Below, piece after piece: positions 20,620 to 33,071 of a stretch of DNA of 64,000 nt. The stretch is from Sambucus nigra (Eukaryota; Streptophyta; Magnoliopsida; Dipsacales; Adoxaceae): positions 633,487,217 through 633,551,216 of the forward strand of contig OX422211.1 in the NCBI GenBank assembly GCA_949130495.1, read 5' to 3'. A model generated the notes under the pieces. It was not told where the DNA came from, ran no database searches, and was given only the letters and a program-made list of their open reading frames with translations. How positions within the stretch are numbered: the stretch's first letter is position 1; each line of letters begins with the position of its first letter. A program made the position numbers and the translations under genes.

Positions 20620-22286
20620 TATTGGTCTGAAAATATACCCAAGGAGGGGGGTGGGGGTGAATTGTGTATTCGGGATTAGTGACAATTTAAAAACTTTCTT
20701 ATCTCGGTTGTAATGATTAACTGCAATATGATATATCTACTTATAAGTAAGAAATTAATCAACAATAAATATATGTAGTTAAGAGAGACATAATATTGGG
20801 ATTTTATAAATTGAGTTTTTAACGTTGTTCGGCCTCTGCCTACGTCCACGCTGGAGACGGTACTCGAGAACTTCACTATCTTCGGTTCACTTACGAAAAA
20901 ACCAAAACCTCACAAGGAACACTATCTTGCAAACGATAACAAATCAGAAATTAAACTCATCCCTTCCCGGATGGTACCCATGCAATAGCCCAAGGTCTTT
21001 AAGTGCCTTGACTATCCGCAACATTGGCACTACCATTCGATCAGATGAAATGAAGTTTAACTTTTCGTCACAATAATGAAATTTATAATCAAAAGTAACA
21101 CAAACTTACTTCAAAAAAACAATGGAGTAATTAAACATGTATCATAAGTATATAACTCAAATGGGTTTGTTGTACTACTTTAGCGCAAGTGGGTATTGAG
21201 ATTATAACTTTGCTAAAAAGGGTTTGGGATTGGAGCTTTATGTCCAAGTGTGTTTTCTTAAAGCTTTGGAGTTTGCTGCTTCTGAAATGGGTTTTCTTGA
21301 TTTATTTTTAGAGACTCAAAAAAGGGGACGACGTAAACTTTGGATGATGGATCTTTACCTCAGAGGATTGTTGTTGTAGTTTGTGTGATTTGGAATGGTT
21401 ATGGAGGGTTTTAATTATAGGGTTAGGATGAGGTAGGAGTTAGCCAAAACGGGTAGAAATGTTGGTAGATAGTTGGGAAAGGTTATGGTTTTAGGATAGG
21501 AGTTTGGAGCATTTTACGAAAGTTTAAATGACACTTCCAGTCTAATAAAACTCCTTCAGTTAGCTTGTTTCAAAGTTTTAGCTGGATGAAACATAGTTTA
21601 GCTAGATAAACGTTTTCCTGGGACTTTTAGATGACTAAACCTCAAGTTTAATCGATTAAAACTCTTGGGTTTCAGTCAAAAGGTTGTTTATTTTGGGTTC
21701 AAGCTTCGGGGAAGGTTTAGGGTGTTCTAGAGAGGGCTTAAGTGAGTAGTTTTGAGCTTACACATGTTGAAAAAAGTTAATTTACTTTTATAGAATGGTT
21801 CTTAAAGTACAATAAAATAAAATAATACGTGTTAGGGATTTTGAGCATTTCTTTGACTTGTTTAAAACATAAGTTTGAGAGCTTGCGTGACTTTCTTGAT
21901 GTTATGCTTTCATGAGTAAGATCATCGCAGGTTGTGACATGTGTTGGCACACGCTTCTTTGAAGTGGTTGATGTTTGAACATTTTATGAGTCTTTTGATG
22001 GATGGTTTTGATGTGAGATTTAAGTTAATCTAGTGATCTTCGTCGTCTTTGGTTCATGGTCTTCATTGTCTTGGTTGATTACTTTATTGTCTTAGTTGAG
22101 GGCTTCATTGTCTTGCATGGGAGGATTGCATGGTTGTTTGAATAAAATGTTCCAGGTTACATATCTCATAATGTATTGAGTGCTTATTTTAATCTCAATA
22201 CATTAGAGAGAATATAGTGAAGTGTGTTATTATATTATTTATGTTGTCTTAAAAAAAATCCTTTTTAAATACATATTGGTTTCATA
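20620..22286 (-). repeat. Sirevirus-like LTR copy B
   Basis: About 1.67 kb, starting TATTGGTCTGAAAATATACC and ending ATTGGTTTCATA. To its right is ATCTCCCTATGTTGATGATGA, the complement of a Sirevirus-style polypurine end (TCATCATCAA..GGGAGA). On minus it therefore serves as the 3' LTR of the next internal region. To its left is the primer-site segment. Confidence 0.8.
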
Positions 22287-25200
22287 ATCTCCCTATGTTG
22301 ATGATGACAATACATTTGATATAGTTTTAAGAAAATGATTTAAAGTCTCTCTTTTTCTCGGAGACTTGGTTTTGGAAAAGCTTTGTTTTGAGAAAAAATA
22401 TTTTTCTCCCCTTAAGTTGTTGCAAAATTTTCTTATATTATATCACCCTCCCTTTATCATTATAAAAAAGGTGGGGTACTTTCTGGTAGCTTTCTTGATA
22501 TATACTGCAAAAGAGAGTTAGTGTGAAAATATTAGGAGGAAATGACTTTTACTATCATGGGTATTAAAAAATTAAGGTAAGTAATGGATTATATTTTTCA
22601 CTGCGTATATCCATGGAAGTATAACATTCAATCATGTGAGACATACCATTATTATATCTGTTATATAATTTTTGAATAAGGATCATATCAGGCTATACAC
22701 TTTATGTCGTTGTCAAAGTACTTAGAAGAACATGTGAGGTTTGAATAGTGGAGATTTTGAGTTTCTAGTGAGGAGTAGTTTTGAAAGAGTATTTTGTAAA
22801 TGGCCTGGTTAGTTGGTGTTTGTGCGAAAGCAAGTCTTTCATGTGTGGAATCATTGGTGTGAGTGGAAGCGAACTTTTTGAAAGTATAGATATGCAAAAT
22901 CATATGAATATAGTGGATTCGTGTTACATAAGTTTCTAAAACATATTTATTATAGTTGTGATGGCAAGGTCATATTGAATGGTGTAATCCTATCATCAGG
23001 ATGGGATTTAGTAGAGATTTTAGTGAGGTTATTTGTGGTATAAGTAGATTGAGGTATCATATACTATTTTTGATAAATGTGTAACACCCTGTGTTTTTAA
23101 TCAATTGACTTTAATTAATTTGGAGGAAAAATAAAATCTTGGAGTTATTGGCCTTTAAGAATTTAACTTGATTTTATTAGTAAATCTTTCAATCAGGAAT
23201 TAATTCGGGTCTTTTATAAAAAGGTTATATGGATTTTTATCGTTTAACTGGCAGGTGCATTTTTAAGAATATTTATCAGATTAAAAAGTCAAATTTTAAA
23301 AGATTGCAATTTTGGATGTGGGGTAGTTCAAACGACAACGTATATTGTTCGAACGACGTAGCTTCTCGTTCAAACAACAACATACGTCGTTCGAACGACA
23401 GGGGCGGTTGATGGATGGAAGAGTCCTAATATAGTTTTAATTCTTAAACCCTTTATATACTAAACTAATACGGGGCCGGGACTTCGAAAAATACTTTTTC
23501 TCTCAAACTTTCTACAATAAGGTTCTCAAAACATAATTCTCTCATCTTCAACCCCTTCCCCCAACTTTTAACAAGTTTCGAAGATTCAATTGGTATTTTC
23601 TCAAGAGGAGTTCAACCTTATACTAAGATTTTTATCCAACTAATATCAGACATGAATACTCTATTCTTTTCCTTTAATATTATGCGTTTTAAGTGTTGGC
23701 TAAACCTTAATTTAATATTTTCTTAAAAATCAATTAGCAATCTAATTGGACAAAGTGGACACATAAAACTAGGGGCTATTTTTATGAAATCATTTAATAT
23801 GACTAATATTCATAATCCCTTGGGTACATAGGATTCATGAGTGGATTTTGAATTTTATTGGTGTAGGTTGCATGTAGAAAAACTCTAGTTTTGAATTAAA
23901 TGAATTTTGGGGAGTATAACTCACATAATTTATGTAGAGATGATGAAATCTGGATTTTGATGTATAAATGATAAAATCTCGATGTATTTAATTTAAAATA
24001 ATTAAATGGGATTAATTGGGTATTTTGACGATTTAATAATAAAATTAAGATTTAATTGAATGGGCTATCATGCGTAGTTTTATACGTTGATTAATTATGA
24101 TTGTTTGTGTGACTTGTTGGTATTATTTAATTGCCTTTTTGTGACAAAGGGTTGTTGGGTATTTATGCTCATCCTATATTTTAAGATGCCTTCTAGGTAT
24201 GGGACTAGTGGGTAGGCCTTTTGATGATTTACCCCTTCTAGGTATGGGACTAGTGAGGGTAGATTATTACGATATTATTATGTCAGGGGTGGGCTGATTT
24301 TTGATACTCTATCGTCGTTACGCTAGCCTAGGCATGAGATTAGGTCGAGGTTTATGTTAGAAAATCATCCTATACATAGGGTAGGATGTATTGATAACTT
24401 GGGGATCCTTAGGTATGGGACTAAGGGGTATTTTGAGGATCTCACATCGATTAAAAGGATGGGGTAATTTAAATTGTGAAATTGAGAAATTGTGATTTAA
24501 TGCCTAACATATAAACGGGTATTAAAATTGGTGGTGACATAATGTGTTAGGGACCGACAGTTTAACTGGGTCAGCTTGGGCGATTTATGTCGTGTCGTGT
24601 GTTGGAACCATGTCATATTGTGGGGAAATCGACAGTTTAAATGAATTTTGACTGGCTATTGACAAGGAGAAGTGTGACACTTTGGTGGAAATCACCACCC
24701 AGGGCGGGAGGACCGCCATAACAAAAAGTGAGAACAATAATAAAATTGGGTTAATTTAATTAAATTAACATCGTGGGACTTGGGGATTTAAAATCACATT
24801 GGTGTGCCTTTTTAAATGGGGATATCTGCGGGTAGTTATTGATTTATATTTATTGCGAGTAATTATTCCGTTTGATTTAAAATACTCTATTGTGATATTT
24901 ATTGCATATAATGCTACTGTATGGATTCAAGGATCCTATTTGAGGGGAGTAGTGTGTATTCATGCTCGGGGCTCTGGCCTCGTGCGTTGACTAGCTTTTT
25001 TAGGATTAGTTTTGGAGAAGCTGCGTAGGATTATCGGAGTTATCGTTTGGAGGTGCAGTTGGAGTTTATTCGTTTTATTGCTTTATTTTAGTTAGACTTT
25101 CCTTTTCAGTTGTATTACATTATAAGACTTCATTTGGGTTTTTATTGGGCCATTCGATTCCAAAGTTGTTAGAGGTTTTCAGTTGGATTATTCAATCTTT

Positions 25201-25868
25201 AATATTCAGATTTTATTTTATCATTATTGGAGATTTGATTTATTTGGAGTTTTAGCATGTGATGGATCTTTTATCGCTCAATTGTTTATGATCATTGAGT
25301 TTGATTCAATTATTTATCTTATGGACTGATTTATTTATGTCTCATATCTGTCTCATGTTAAGAATGGTATTTATTTAGTTCATGACCGACATAGTTCGAC
25401 GGTGATGGCAGGCCTCCCCGTCTGTCAAATTTTGCGAGTGTGACAACATGTTCCATGACAAGTTGTGTTTGAAGTTGATATTTGGTTTGATAATGTTGGG
25501 CCAATTTTTTTTTATGGATATCACACTTGTAGATTTTTTACGAAATCATTTCTTAGAGTTTGTTGTTCGTGTTGATTCTTCGTTGGACCTACTGGGAGGG
25601 TTTCTATTTGTTTTTGTACTTGGTTGTAATCCTTGATTTTGAAGGGAGTATTTGTTGCTTCATTAAATGTGATATGTATGTATTCTTGTATGACATGAGT
25701 TTTTGTGTAGATAGGTTTGACTATTTGTGATTTACTCCAAAAATATTTCTTCGTCGAATTTTTAGAATTAGGTAGGCTAATTTTTTCTTCATTTTGAATA
25801 TAACATTTCCACTCAAAAACTTTGATATAATCAATGTGTTGTTTCTTTCCTTCTATAAATTTCATAAG
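22287..25868 (-). pseudogene. Decayed internal region 1 of the minus copia family
   Basis: Net about 1.2 kb after removing the gypsy solo LTR at 23080-25445. The minus frame 25521-25865 reads EGKKQHIDYIKVF, then CYIQNEEK, and further on THVIQEYIHITFNEATNTPF and KIKDYNQVQKQIETL. This is the integrase C-terminal / linker part of Sirevirus-type pol, usually followed by RT. RT and RNase H are not recognisable. Compared with internal region 2, about 2 kb is missing at the right, a deletion that also removed the first 900 bp or so of LTR C'. Confidence 0.7.
23080..25445 (+). mobile_element. Ty3/gypsy solo LTR
   Basis: 2366 bp, beginning TGTAACACCC and ending GTGTGACA, without primer site or coding region. 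It is flanked by AAATG (23075-23079) and ACATG (25446-25450). The uninterrupted site is visible in the sister segment at about 29278, where ACATGTTCCC is continuous, confirming insertion with a 5-bp duplication and one later mutation. Inside are palindrome-rich DNA at 23325-23400 and three or four copies of a CTAGGTATGGGACTAGTG-like phrase at about 24195-24430. ORFs inside are chance. Confidence 0.82.
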
Positions 25869-26680
25869 GTTAGGGTTTTAGGATTAGAGTTTGGAGGGTT
25901 TTACAAAAGTACATGTTTGGAAATTTGACACTTCCAGTCGGCTGAAAGTGGACTTTTAGTCGACTAACTCGTTCAGTTGGCTTGTTTCAAAGTTTAAACT
26001 CGATGAAACATAGTTTAGCTAGCTAAAATTTTCCTAGGACTTTTAATCGACTAAACCTCAAGTTCAGTCGACTAAAACTCTTGGGTTTTAGTTAAAATGT
26101 TGTTAGTTTGGGTCCAAGATTTAGGGAAGGTTTAGGGTGTTCAAGGGATGGCTTTGGTGAGTAATTTTGAGCTTATACATGTTAGAACAAGTTACTTCAC
26201 CTTTATAAATTGGTTTTTAAAGTATAAAAAAATAAAGTAATATGTGTCAGGGCTTTTGAACATTTCTTTGACTTGTTTGAAACATCATTTTGAGGGCTTG
26301 ATTGAATTTCTTGATGTAGTGCTTACGTGAGTAGGATCATCATAGGTTATGGGATGTGTTGGCACAAGCTTCTTTGAACTGGTTCATATTTGAACATTTT
26401 ATGAGTCTTTTAATCAATGGTTTGATGAAAGCTTTAAGTAAATCTAGTGATCTTCATTGTCTATGGTTCATGATCTTCATTGTCTTGGTTGAGGGATTCA
26501 TTATCTTGCATGGTATGCTTGTATGGTTCCTTGGATAAAGTGTTTTTGGTTAATATCTCATAATGTGTTGAGTGCTTATTTTAATCTCAAGTACATTAGA
26601 GAAAAAAATATTGAAGTTTGTTCTTATATCAATTATGTTGTCATCAAGAAAAATCCCTTTAAATAGATATTGGTTTCATA
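25869..26680 (-). repeat. Sirevirus-like LTR copy C' (truncated)
   Basis: Only the last half of the LTR, from GTTAGGGTTTTAGG to ATTGGTTTCATA. It carries AGTCGACT at 25958-25965 and again at 26066-26073, plus TTTAGCTAGCTAAA near 26014-26027. The left edge is a deletion junction with internal region 1. Confidence 0.75.
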
Positions 26681-26960
26681 TATCTCATAATGTTTTGAGT
26701 GCTTATTTTTCTTTTCGATATTTAATCTAATCTAAATGGGGAGATTTCTTATCGCCAATTATTTTTCAAGCAAAATAATCAAGGGATTGAATCGTGTACA
26801 TTGTTCTAGATTTTCAAAGTTTAAAATATTCTCTTGAAAATATGGGAATGTCATTTCTTTTCCAAAATATTTGTGAGAGTGTTGCCATTGATTTGTTGAT
26901 ATTTATACTCAAAATATTATTTTCAAAATAAGTACTTATAATCAAGGACCTGATACCAAT
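26681..26960 (-). other. 280-bp internal segment with intact primer site
   Basis: Copy of 20341-20619. Its right end GACCTGATACCAAT (26947-26960) is the complement of a tRNA-Met primer site (ATTGGTATCAGGTC), directly adjoining LTR C. This shows the element family is transcribed on the minus strand. Confidence 0.78.
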
Positions 26961-28509
26961 TGTTGACCTGGAAATATACCCAAGAGGAGGGGTGGGGGGT
27001 GGGGGTTGAATTGGGCATACGAGATTAATGGAGATTTTAAAAACTTTCTTAACTATGTTGTAATGAGTAAATGCAATATAATAAATCTACTTAGAAGTAA
27101 GAAATTAATCAACAATAAATATATGCATTTAAGAGAGACAAAATTTTGGGACTTTAGAAATTGAGTTTTTGACGTTGTTCGGCCTCTGCCTACGTCCATG
27201 CTGGGGATGATACTCGAGAACTTCACTATCTCCGGTTCACATTTGGCGAAACCAAAGCATCACGAGGAACACTACCTTCCAAATCACAACCAACAAGACT
27301 CTAAACTCTTCCTTGCCCGAGTGGCACCCACGCAATAGCCCAAGGTCTTTGAATGCCTTGACTATCCGCAATGATGGCACTACCGACCGATAAGATGCAA
27401 TGAAGTTCAACTATTCATCACAACAATGAAATTTATAACCAAAAGTAAAGAAAAACTGCTTCATAAAAACAAAGGAGTAATTAAACATGTATCACAAGTA
27501 TATAACTCAAATGGGTTTTTTGTATTACTTTAGCGCTAGTGGGTATTGAGATTATAACTTTGCTAAAGTGGGTTTGGGATTGGAGCTTTATGTTCAAGTG
27601 TGTTTTCTTAATGCTTTGGAGTTTTACGGCTTAAAACTCTGAAATGGGTTTTCTTGATTTATCTCTAGAGGCTCAAAAAGGCGATGACAAAAACTTTGGA
27701 TGATGGATCTTTACTTGAGAGGATTGTTGTTGTAGTTTGTGTGTTTTGGAATGGTTATGATGGTTTATATTTACAGGGTTAGGATGAGAAAGGAGTTTGG
27801 AGGATTTTACAAAAGTTTACGTTTTGAAATCTGACACTTCAAGTCTAATAAAACTCCTTCAATTATCTTGTTTCAAAGTTTTAGCTAGATGAAACATAGT
27901 TTAAGCTAAACATTTTCTTGGTACTTTTAGTCGACTAAACCTCAGGTTTAGTTGATTAAAACTCTTGGGGTTTTAGTCAAAAGGATGTTTGTTTTCGGTT
28001 AAAGCTTTAGGGAAGGTTTAGAGTGTCCTAGGGAGGGCTTAAGTGAGTAGTTTTGAGTTTATACATATTGGAAAAAGTTAATTTGCTTTTGTATAATGGT
28101 TCCTAAAGTACAACAAAATAAAATAATACGTGTCAGGGATTTTGAGCATTTCTTTGACTTTTTTGAAACATAAGTAGCTTCTTTGAAATGGTTGATGTTT
28201 AAACATTTCATTAGTTTTTTGATCAATGATTTTGATATAACATTTAAGTAAATCTAGTGATCTTCGTTGTCTTTGGTTCATGGTCTTCATTGTCTTGGTT
28301 AAGGGATTCATTATCTTAGTTGAGGGCTTCGTTGTCTTGCATGTGATGATTGCATGGTTGCTTGAATAAAATGTTCCTCGTTACATATCTCATAATGTAT
28401 TGAGTGCTTATTTTAATCTCAATATATTAGAGAGAAGATAGTGAAGTGTGTTCTCATATTTATTGTGTTGTCCTAAAAAAATCCTTTTTAAATACATATT
28501 GGTTTCACA
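26961..28509 (-). repeat. Sirevirus-like LTR copy C
   Basis: About 1.55 kb, starting TGTTGACCTGGAAATATACC and ending ATTGGTTTCACA. The primer-site complement is on its left, and GTATCCCTCTTTTGATGATGA (polypurine complement) is on its right. It is therefore bordered by internal sequence on both sides, which an ordinary single insertion does not give. Confidence 0.8.
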
Positions 28510-31500
28510 GTATCCCTCTTTTGATGATGATAATACATTTTATATAGTTTTAAGAAAATGATTAAAGTCTCCCCCTCTGTGTGAGACTTGGTTTCGAAAA
28601 AAACTTTGTTTTGAGAACAATTGTTTTTCTCCCCTAAGTTGTTGCAGCTTTTTCTTATATCATATTTCTTTCCCTTTATCATTATGAAAAAGTGTGGGGG
28701 TAATTTTCTGGAAGGTTTCTTGATATATACTGCAAAAGAGAGTTAGTGTGAAAATATTAGGAGGAAATGACTTTTACTATTATGGGTATTAACAATTAAG
28801 GTAAGTAATGGATTATATTTTTCACGGGGTATATCCATGGAAGTTTAACATTTATTTTTGCATGACATACCATTATAATATATGTTATATAATGTTTGAA
28901 TAAGGATCATATAAAGGTATACACTTAATGTCATTGTCAAGGTTGAATAATGTAGATTTTGAGTTTTTGGTGAGGGGTAGTCTTGAAAGAGTATTTTGTA
29001 AACGACTGGGTTAGTTGGTGTTTGTGCAAAAGAAAGTATTTTCATGTGTGGAATACTTGATGTAAGTGGAAGTGATCTTTTTGAAAGTATAGATATACTG
29101 AATCATATGAATGTAGTGGATTCGTGTTACATAGTTTTCTAAAACATATTTAATTATAGTTGTGATGGCACATTCATATTGAATGGTGTAATCCTATCAT
29201 CAGGATGGGATTTGGTAAAGATTTTAGTGAGGTTGTTTGTGGTATAAGTAGATTGAGTTATCACATACTATTTTTGATACATGTTCCCTTGAGAAGTTGT
29301 GTTTAAATTTAATATTTGGTTCGATAATGTTGGGCTGAATTTTTATTATGGATATCACACATGTAGATCTTTTATGGGATCATTTCTTAGAGTTTCTTCT
29401 TCGTGTTGATTCTTCATTGGACCTACTAGGAGGGTTTCTATTTGTTTTTTTTTTTGGTTGTAATACTTGATTTTGAAGGGAGTATTTGTTGCTTCATTAA
29501 ATTTGATATGTATGTATTCTTGGATGACATGAGTTTTTGTGTAATTAGGTTTGACTATTTGTGAGTTACTCCAAAAATGTTTCTTCGTCTCGAATTTTTA
29601 GAATTAGGTAGGCTAAATTTTTCTTGATCATATTGAATATAACATTTACACCAAAAAACTTTGATATAATCAATGTGTTGTTTATTTCCTTCTTCAAATT
29701 TCATAAGGGGTATGTGACAAAGTATTCGAATTTTGTGCCCAAAAGGTATACCAAAATATATGGGAAATTCATCAAATTTCACATTCTAGGTAATGATTCC
29801 ACCACTTATAAAAAATAACATATCAACACGTTTTCTTAAATCATAGCCAAGTGTGATAATGTAAGGGTACAACTCAAGAAGGAACTCAAGTATTAGGTGT
29901 GTAAGTGATTTAGTGGAGAGTGTGTGATATAATATTCTTTATTGTAGTCGAATGATGTTCAAATATTCTCAAGGTTTTTTCACTATTCCAATACACTATT
30001 TCTTTCTCAAATATTTCATAAGTTTTGAAACAATATTTTTTGTTTTTTAGATTTTTTTCTTGGTTCATAAGTTTCTTTGTTTCTTAGGGTGCGCAAATAA
30101 TAGTGTATGTAACTTTGTGAATCATGTAGGGTTCATTTTGAGGAGGTTATATGGGATTAGTTTTGTATACCAAGATCTTCATAGTGTTTCCTATGTTTGT
30201 TGGGATCATGTGACATCTTGTCATAAACTCGATTGTTTTGATGAGATCAGGTGTTTGCATTTTAATCTTGTTGTAGGGTAGATTTGAGTGTTTCTTAAAA
30301 TCATCAAAATTTGTGGATGCGTAATAGTTTTCGACAAACCAAGGTTGCATATTTTTGTGGGAATTTTACTATGGGTATGTTTGTTGTGCACAAGGGTGTA
30401 AGTGTAAGAGTTAATCTTTTTTTTTAAGAGCAAGTTGCAATTTAAATGTTCATAGGTTTTCATGTTTTGTTTTAGACAATAACATGTTTAAATTTTTCTT
30501 TTTGATTCATCAAAGGAATACTATCAATCCTTTCCTTTCGGATATCCACCATAACCCTTTGTTATTAGGGAGATTTAAAACATCGTTTGTGGACTAACTT
30601 TTCTAGAATGAATTTTCTTTCTTTTAAAACATTTTCAATTTCTCCACATAATTTCCTAAATCAATTCATTTTCGAAGACATGAAACTTTATCAACTTTAA
30701 TCAACCATTTTCTTCAAATATTTTTTAATACTCTTTTGAAATATAATCATAACACATATTTATTTCCTCTTAACATTCTCTTTTCAAATATGTGTAATCT
30801 AACCATTAGATTGTTGCATATTCACGCTTTTTCATATTATTGTATTATTCAATCTTATGGCTATAAGATTGAGATGTGATGAAGGTTTCAATAAACACAT
30901 TCATATCCTACATGGGTTATTTTAATGTTGACGTGTTGTGGATTCTTGTGTTTTATTTTTAGTTTTAAATGAGAAAAAATAATTATTTGAATATTAAGGA
31001 TAAATGTTACCAATTTGAATATTTCTTTAGATCCTTAGAACGTTATGAACCTTTTGATGTTTCACCACCATTTTCCTTCTCTCTTACCCATCATTTATGT
31101 CTCTTGTCCATACATTCCATCTTTCTGCATTCTTGGTTATTCATTGCATTACTTGAATATCTTCAAAATAAGGTATTTTAGGCATTATTTGACTACCTAT
31201 AAAATATGACGGACAAACATTCCTCTTCGGTACCCTTTGTGTTTTGGGTCCTTATTTGTTAGTGAAGGATTATGATGATCTCCTTTGTCTATACTCATGA
31301 ATTTCTATTTTTCTTATTTTACAAACATCAAATGTATGATATTTTTACCATAATGTGTGCAATGATCATTAGTTGAATGAGATTCACACTCAATATATAT
31401 ATGATCTTTCTTTTTGCAAATGACACAAAATATTTTTTCTAACTTTAGTCGGGCAAGATATTTTTCAACGATATGATTTTTCTTTTTGCAAAAAGTGCAA

Positions 31501-31690
31501 TGGAAATCAATTTTTATGTTTTTAAGTTTTGTAATCTCTCTTTTTGGTTCCCTATATTTATTTTCAAAAATTATTCATTCTTTATTTTATTTTATTTGAC
31601 ACACTTTATTATTGATTTTGGGTCCGCCATTTATTATTTTTATTTTCCAAGCCCTATATTTATTTTTAAAAATCTAACACTTTGAGTCGA
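28510..31690 (-). pseudogene. Decayed internal region 2 of the minus copia family
   Basis: On minus, from right to left: two gag zinc knuckles at 31338-31505 (CTFCKKKNHIVEKY, last ligand lost, and CVICKKKDHIYIEC, complete C-x2-C-x4-H-x4-C). These are followed by strongly decayed DNA, then the integrase tail at 29555-29782 (HIDYIKVFWCKCYIQYD). It ends at the polypurine complement by 28510. RT and RNase H are absent and frames are broken throughout. Paired knuckles plus the polypurine context TCATCA..GGGA point to a Sirevirus-like element. Confidence 0.65.
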
Positions 31691-31786
31691 CTGGAACTCT
31701 TTCAATTGGCTTGTTTCAAAGTTTCAGCTGGTTGAAATATTATTTAGCTAGCTAAAGATTTTCCTGGGACTTTTAGTCAACTAAAA
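31690..31786 (-). repeat. Sirevirus-like LTR copy D, left fragment
   Basis: Reads GAGTCGACTGGAACTC...TTAGCTAGCTAAAG...TTTTAGTCAACTAAAA, matching the palindrome-rich middle of LTRs A-C. It is cut at TAAAA (31782-31786) by the plus-strand element and continues at 43256. The left edge is a deletion junction. Confidence 0.78.
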
Positions 31787-33034
31787 TGTAAGGACAAATT
31801 TCCAGTCGAGTCATTTGTAGTATTGGCTATATTCCGTTGGACAAAACATCTTTGGGTCATACGGATTCATACATCTAACATCCATGAAGAATTTGGGCTT
31901 CTAATTTTTCATGTATCATCAAATTTCCTTCTCAGTCTCTTTTCCCAAAAGGTATATGATCCGAATATAATTTTATGTGTTGGAGTTAATTTTAATCTAT
32001 TTAAAATGGTTATGGAAATTTTTCTGATTAATTTTAATCTTTTTTAGAAAATTAAAATTTTCGTTCGAAGTCTGCCCAGTTCGTTTGAACGGCCTGGTTC
32101 TAATGAACCTTGGCAAGATTCCCTGAATTTACGTTAGAAGTTTCGTTAGATATGTCGTTCGAACGAATATGTTCTAACGAAGTTTCTAACGACTTGCCTT
32201 AATAATTCCCTGACTTATCGTTAGTAAACTCTTTCAAACATCGTCGTTCGAACGACCTCGTTCGCACGAGTTTCATCAGTTATGATTTGTTTTTTATATT
32301 TTCAACAGTTTATTTTATTAACTTTTTTGGTCCACTACTTTTCTCAGATCCAAACAGTGGACAAAAATACAGCTTTTGAATTTGTAACTTGCACTTTGAA
32401 AAGAACGATTTCATATTATCCTTTTAAGAAAAACTTTCTCCAACACATTTTGATTTTGAGTGAACACATTGAAGATCCAAAACCCCATACTTTCTACCTT
32501 GAACTCATCATGGACATATGCGATGGATTTCTGCGACCTTGTTGATTGGAGACGGTTCTTTTGCTTTCGGTGGATATCGAGACACGAGCATTATTGTGCA
32601 ACGCGTTGGATCTTCCCGTACTAAAAATGGAGGCAGAAGAGACGACATCAGCAAGTCTTAGTGAGTCAAGTCTGTAAGTATTTTGAGTCCCTTTGTAAAA
32701 CCTTTACTTGTAATGGATTTGTCTAGGCCCAGTCGTCTGAGGTTTTTCCCATTTGGGTTTTCCTCGTACATCGACGTGTTGTGGTTGTGATTTCTTATTT
32801 CTTATCTCATAATCAACTAGATGTATGTGTAGGCTAAAAGGATAAAATTTGTCTTAATTTATATCTCCTACTTTAATTGGAAATTTCCTCAACCCACTTG
32901 ATAATTATACTTGCTCACTTAGGAATTTGCAAAGAATATAAAAATTGGAATATTTCTATCTTTGTCCAATTTTATAATGGTGTGGTGTGTGTATTCTACG
33001 AAATAATTCAATCCCATATAACCTTGCAACTTCA
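31787..33034 (+). repeat. 5' LTR of the plus Sirevirus-like element
   Basis: 1248 bp, TGTAAGGACAAATTTC to ACCTTGCAACTTCA. It contains palindrome clusters TCGTTCGAACGA (32155-32166) and GTCGTTCGAACGAC (32243-32256). The U5 phrase GAGGTTTTTCCCATTTGGG occurs at about 32739. Confidence 0.9.
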
Positions 33035-33036
33035 AA

Positions 33037-33047
33037 TTGGTATCAGA
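33037..33047 (+). other. Primer-binding site
   Basis: TTGGTATCAGA starts two bases after the 5' LTR end, a Met-tRNA-type primer site. Confidence 0.85.
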
Positions 33048-33071
33048 AATAGTCTTCTAAAAGTTATGTAG

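Noticed and set aside
30147..30463. Minus ORFs of 67 and 80 codons
   Set aside because: They lie in the decayed internal region of the minus copia family and show no motif of their own.
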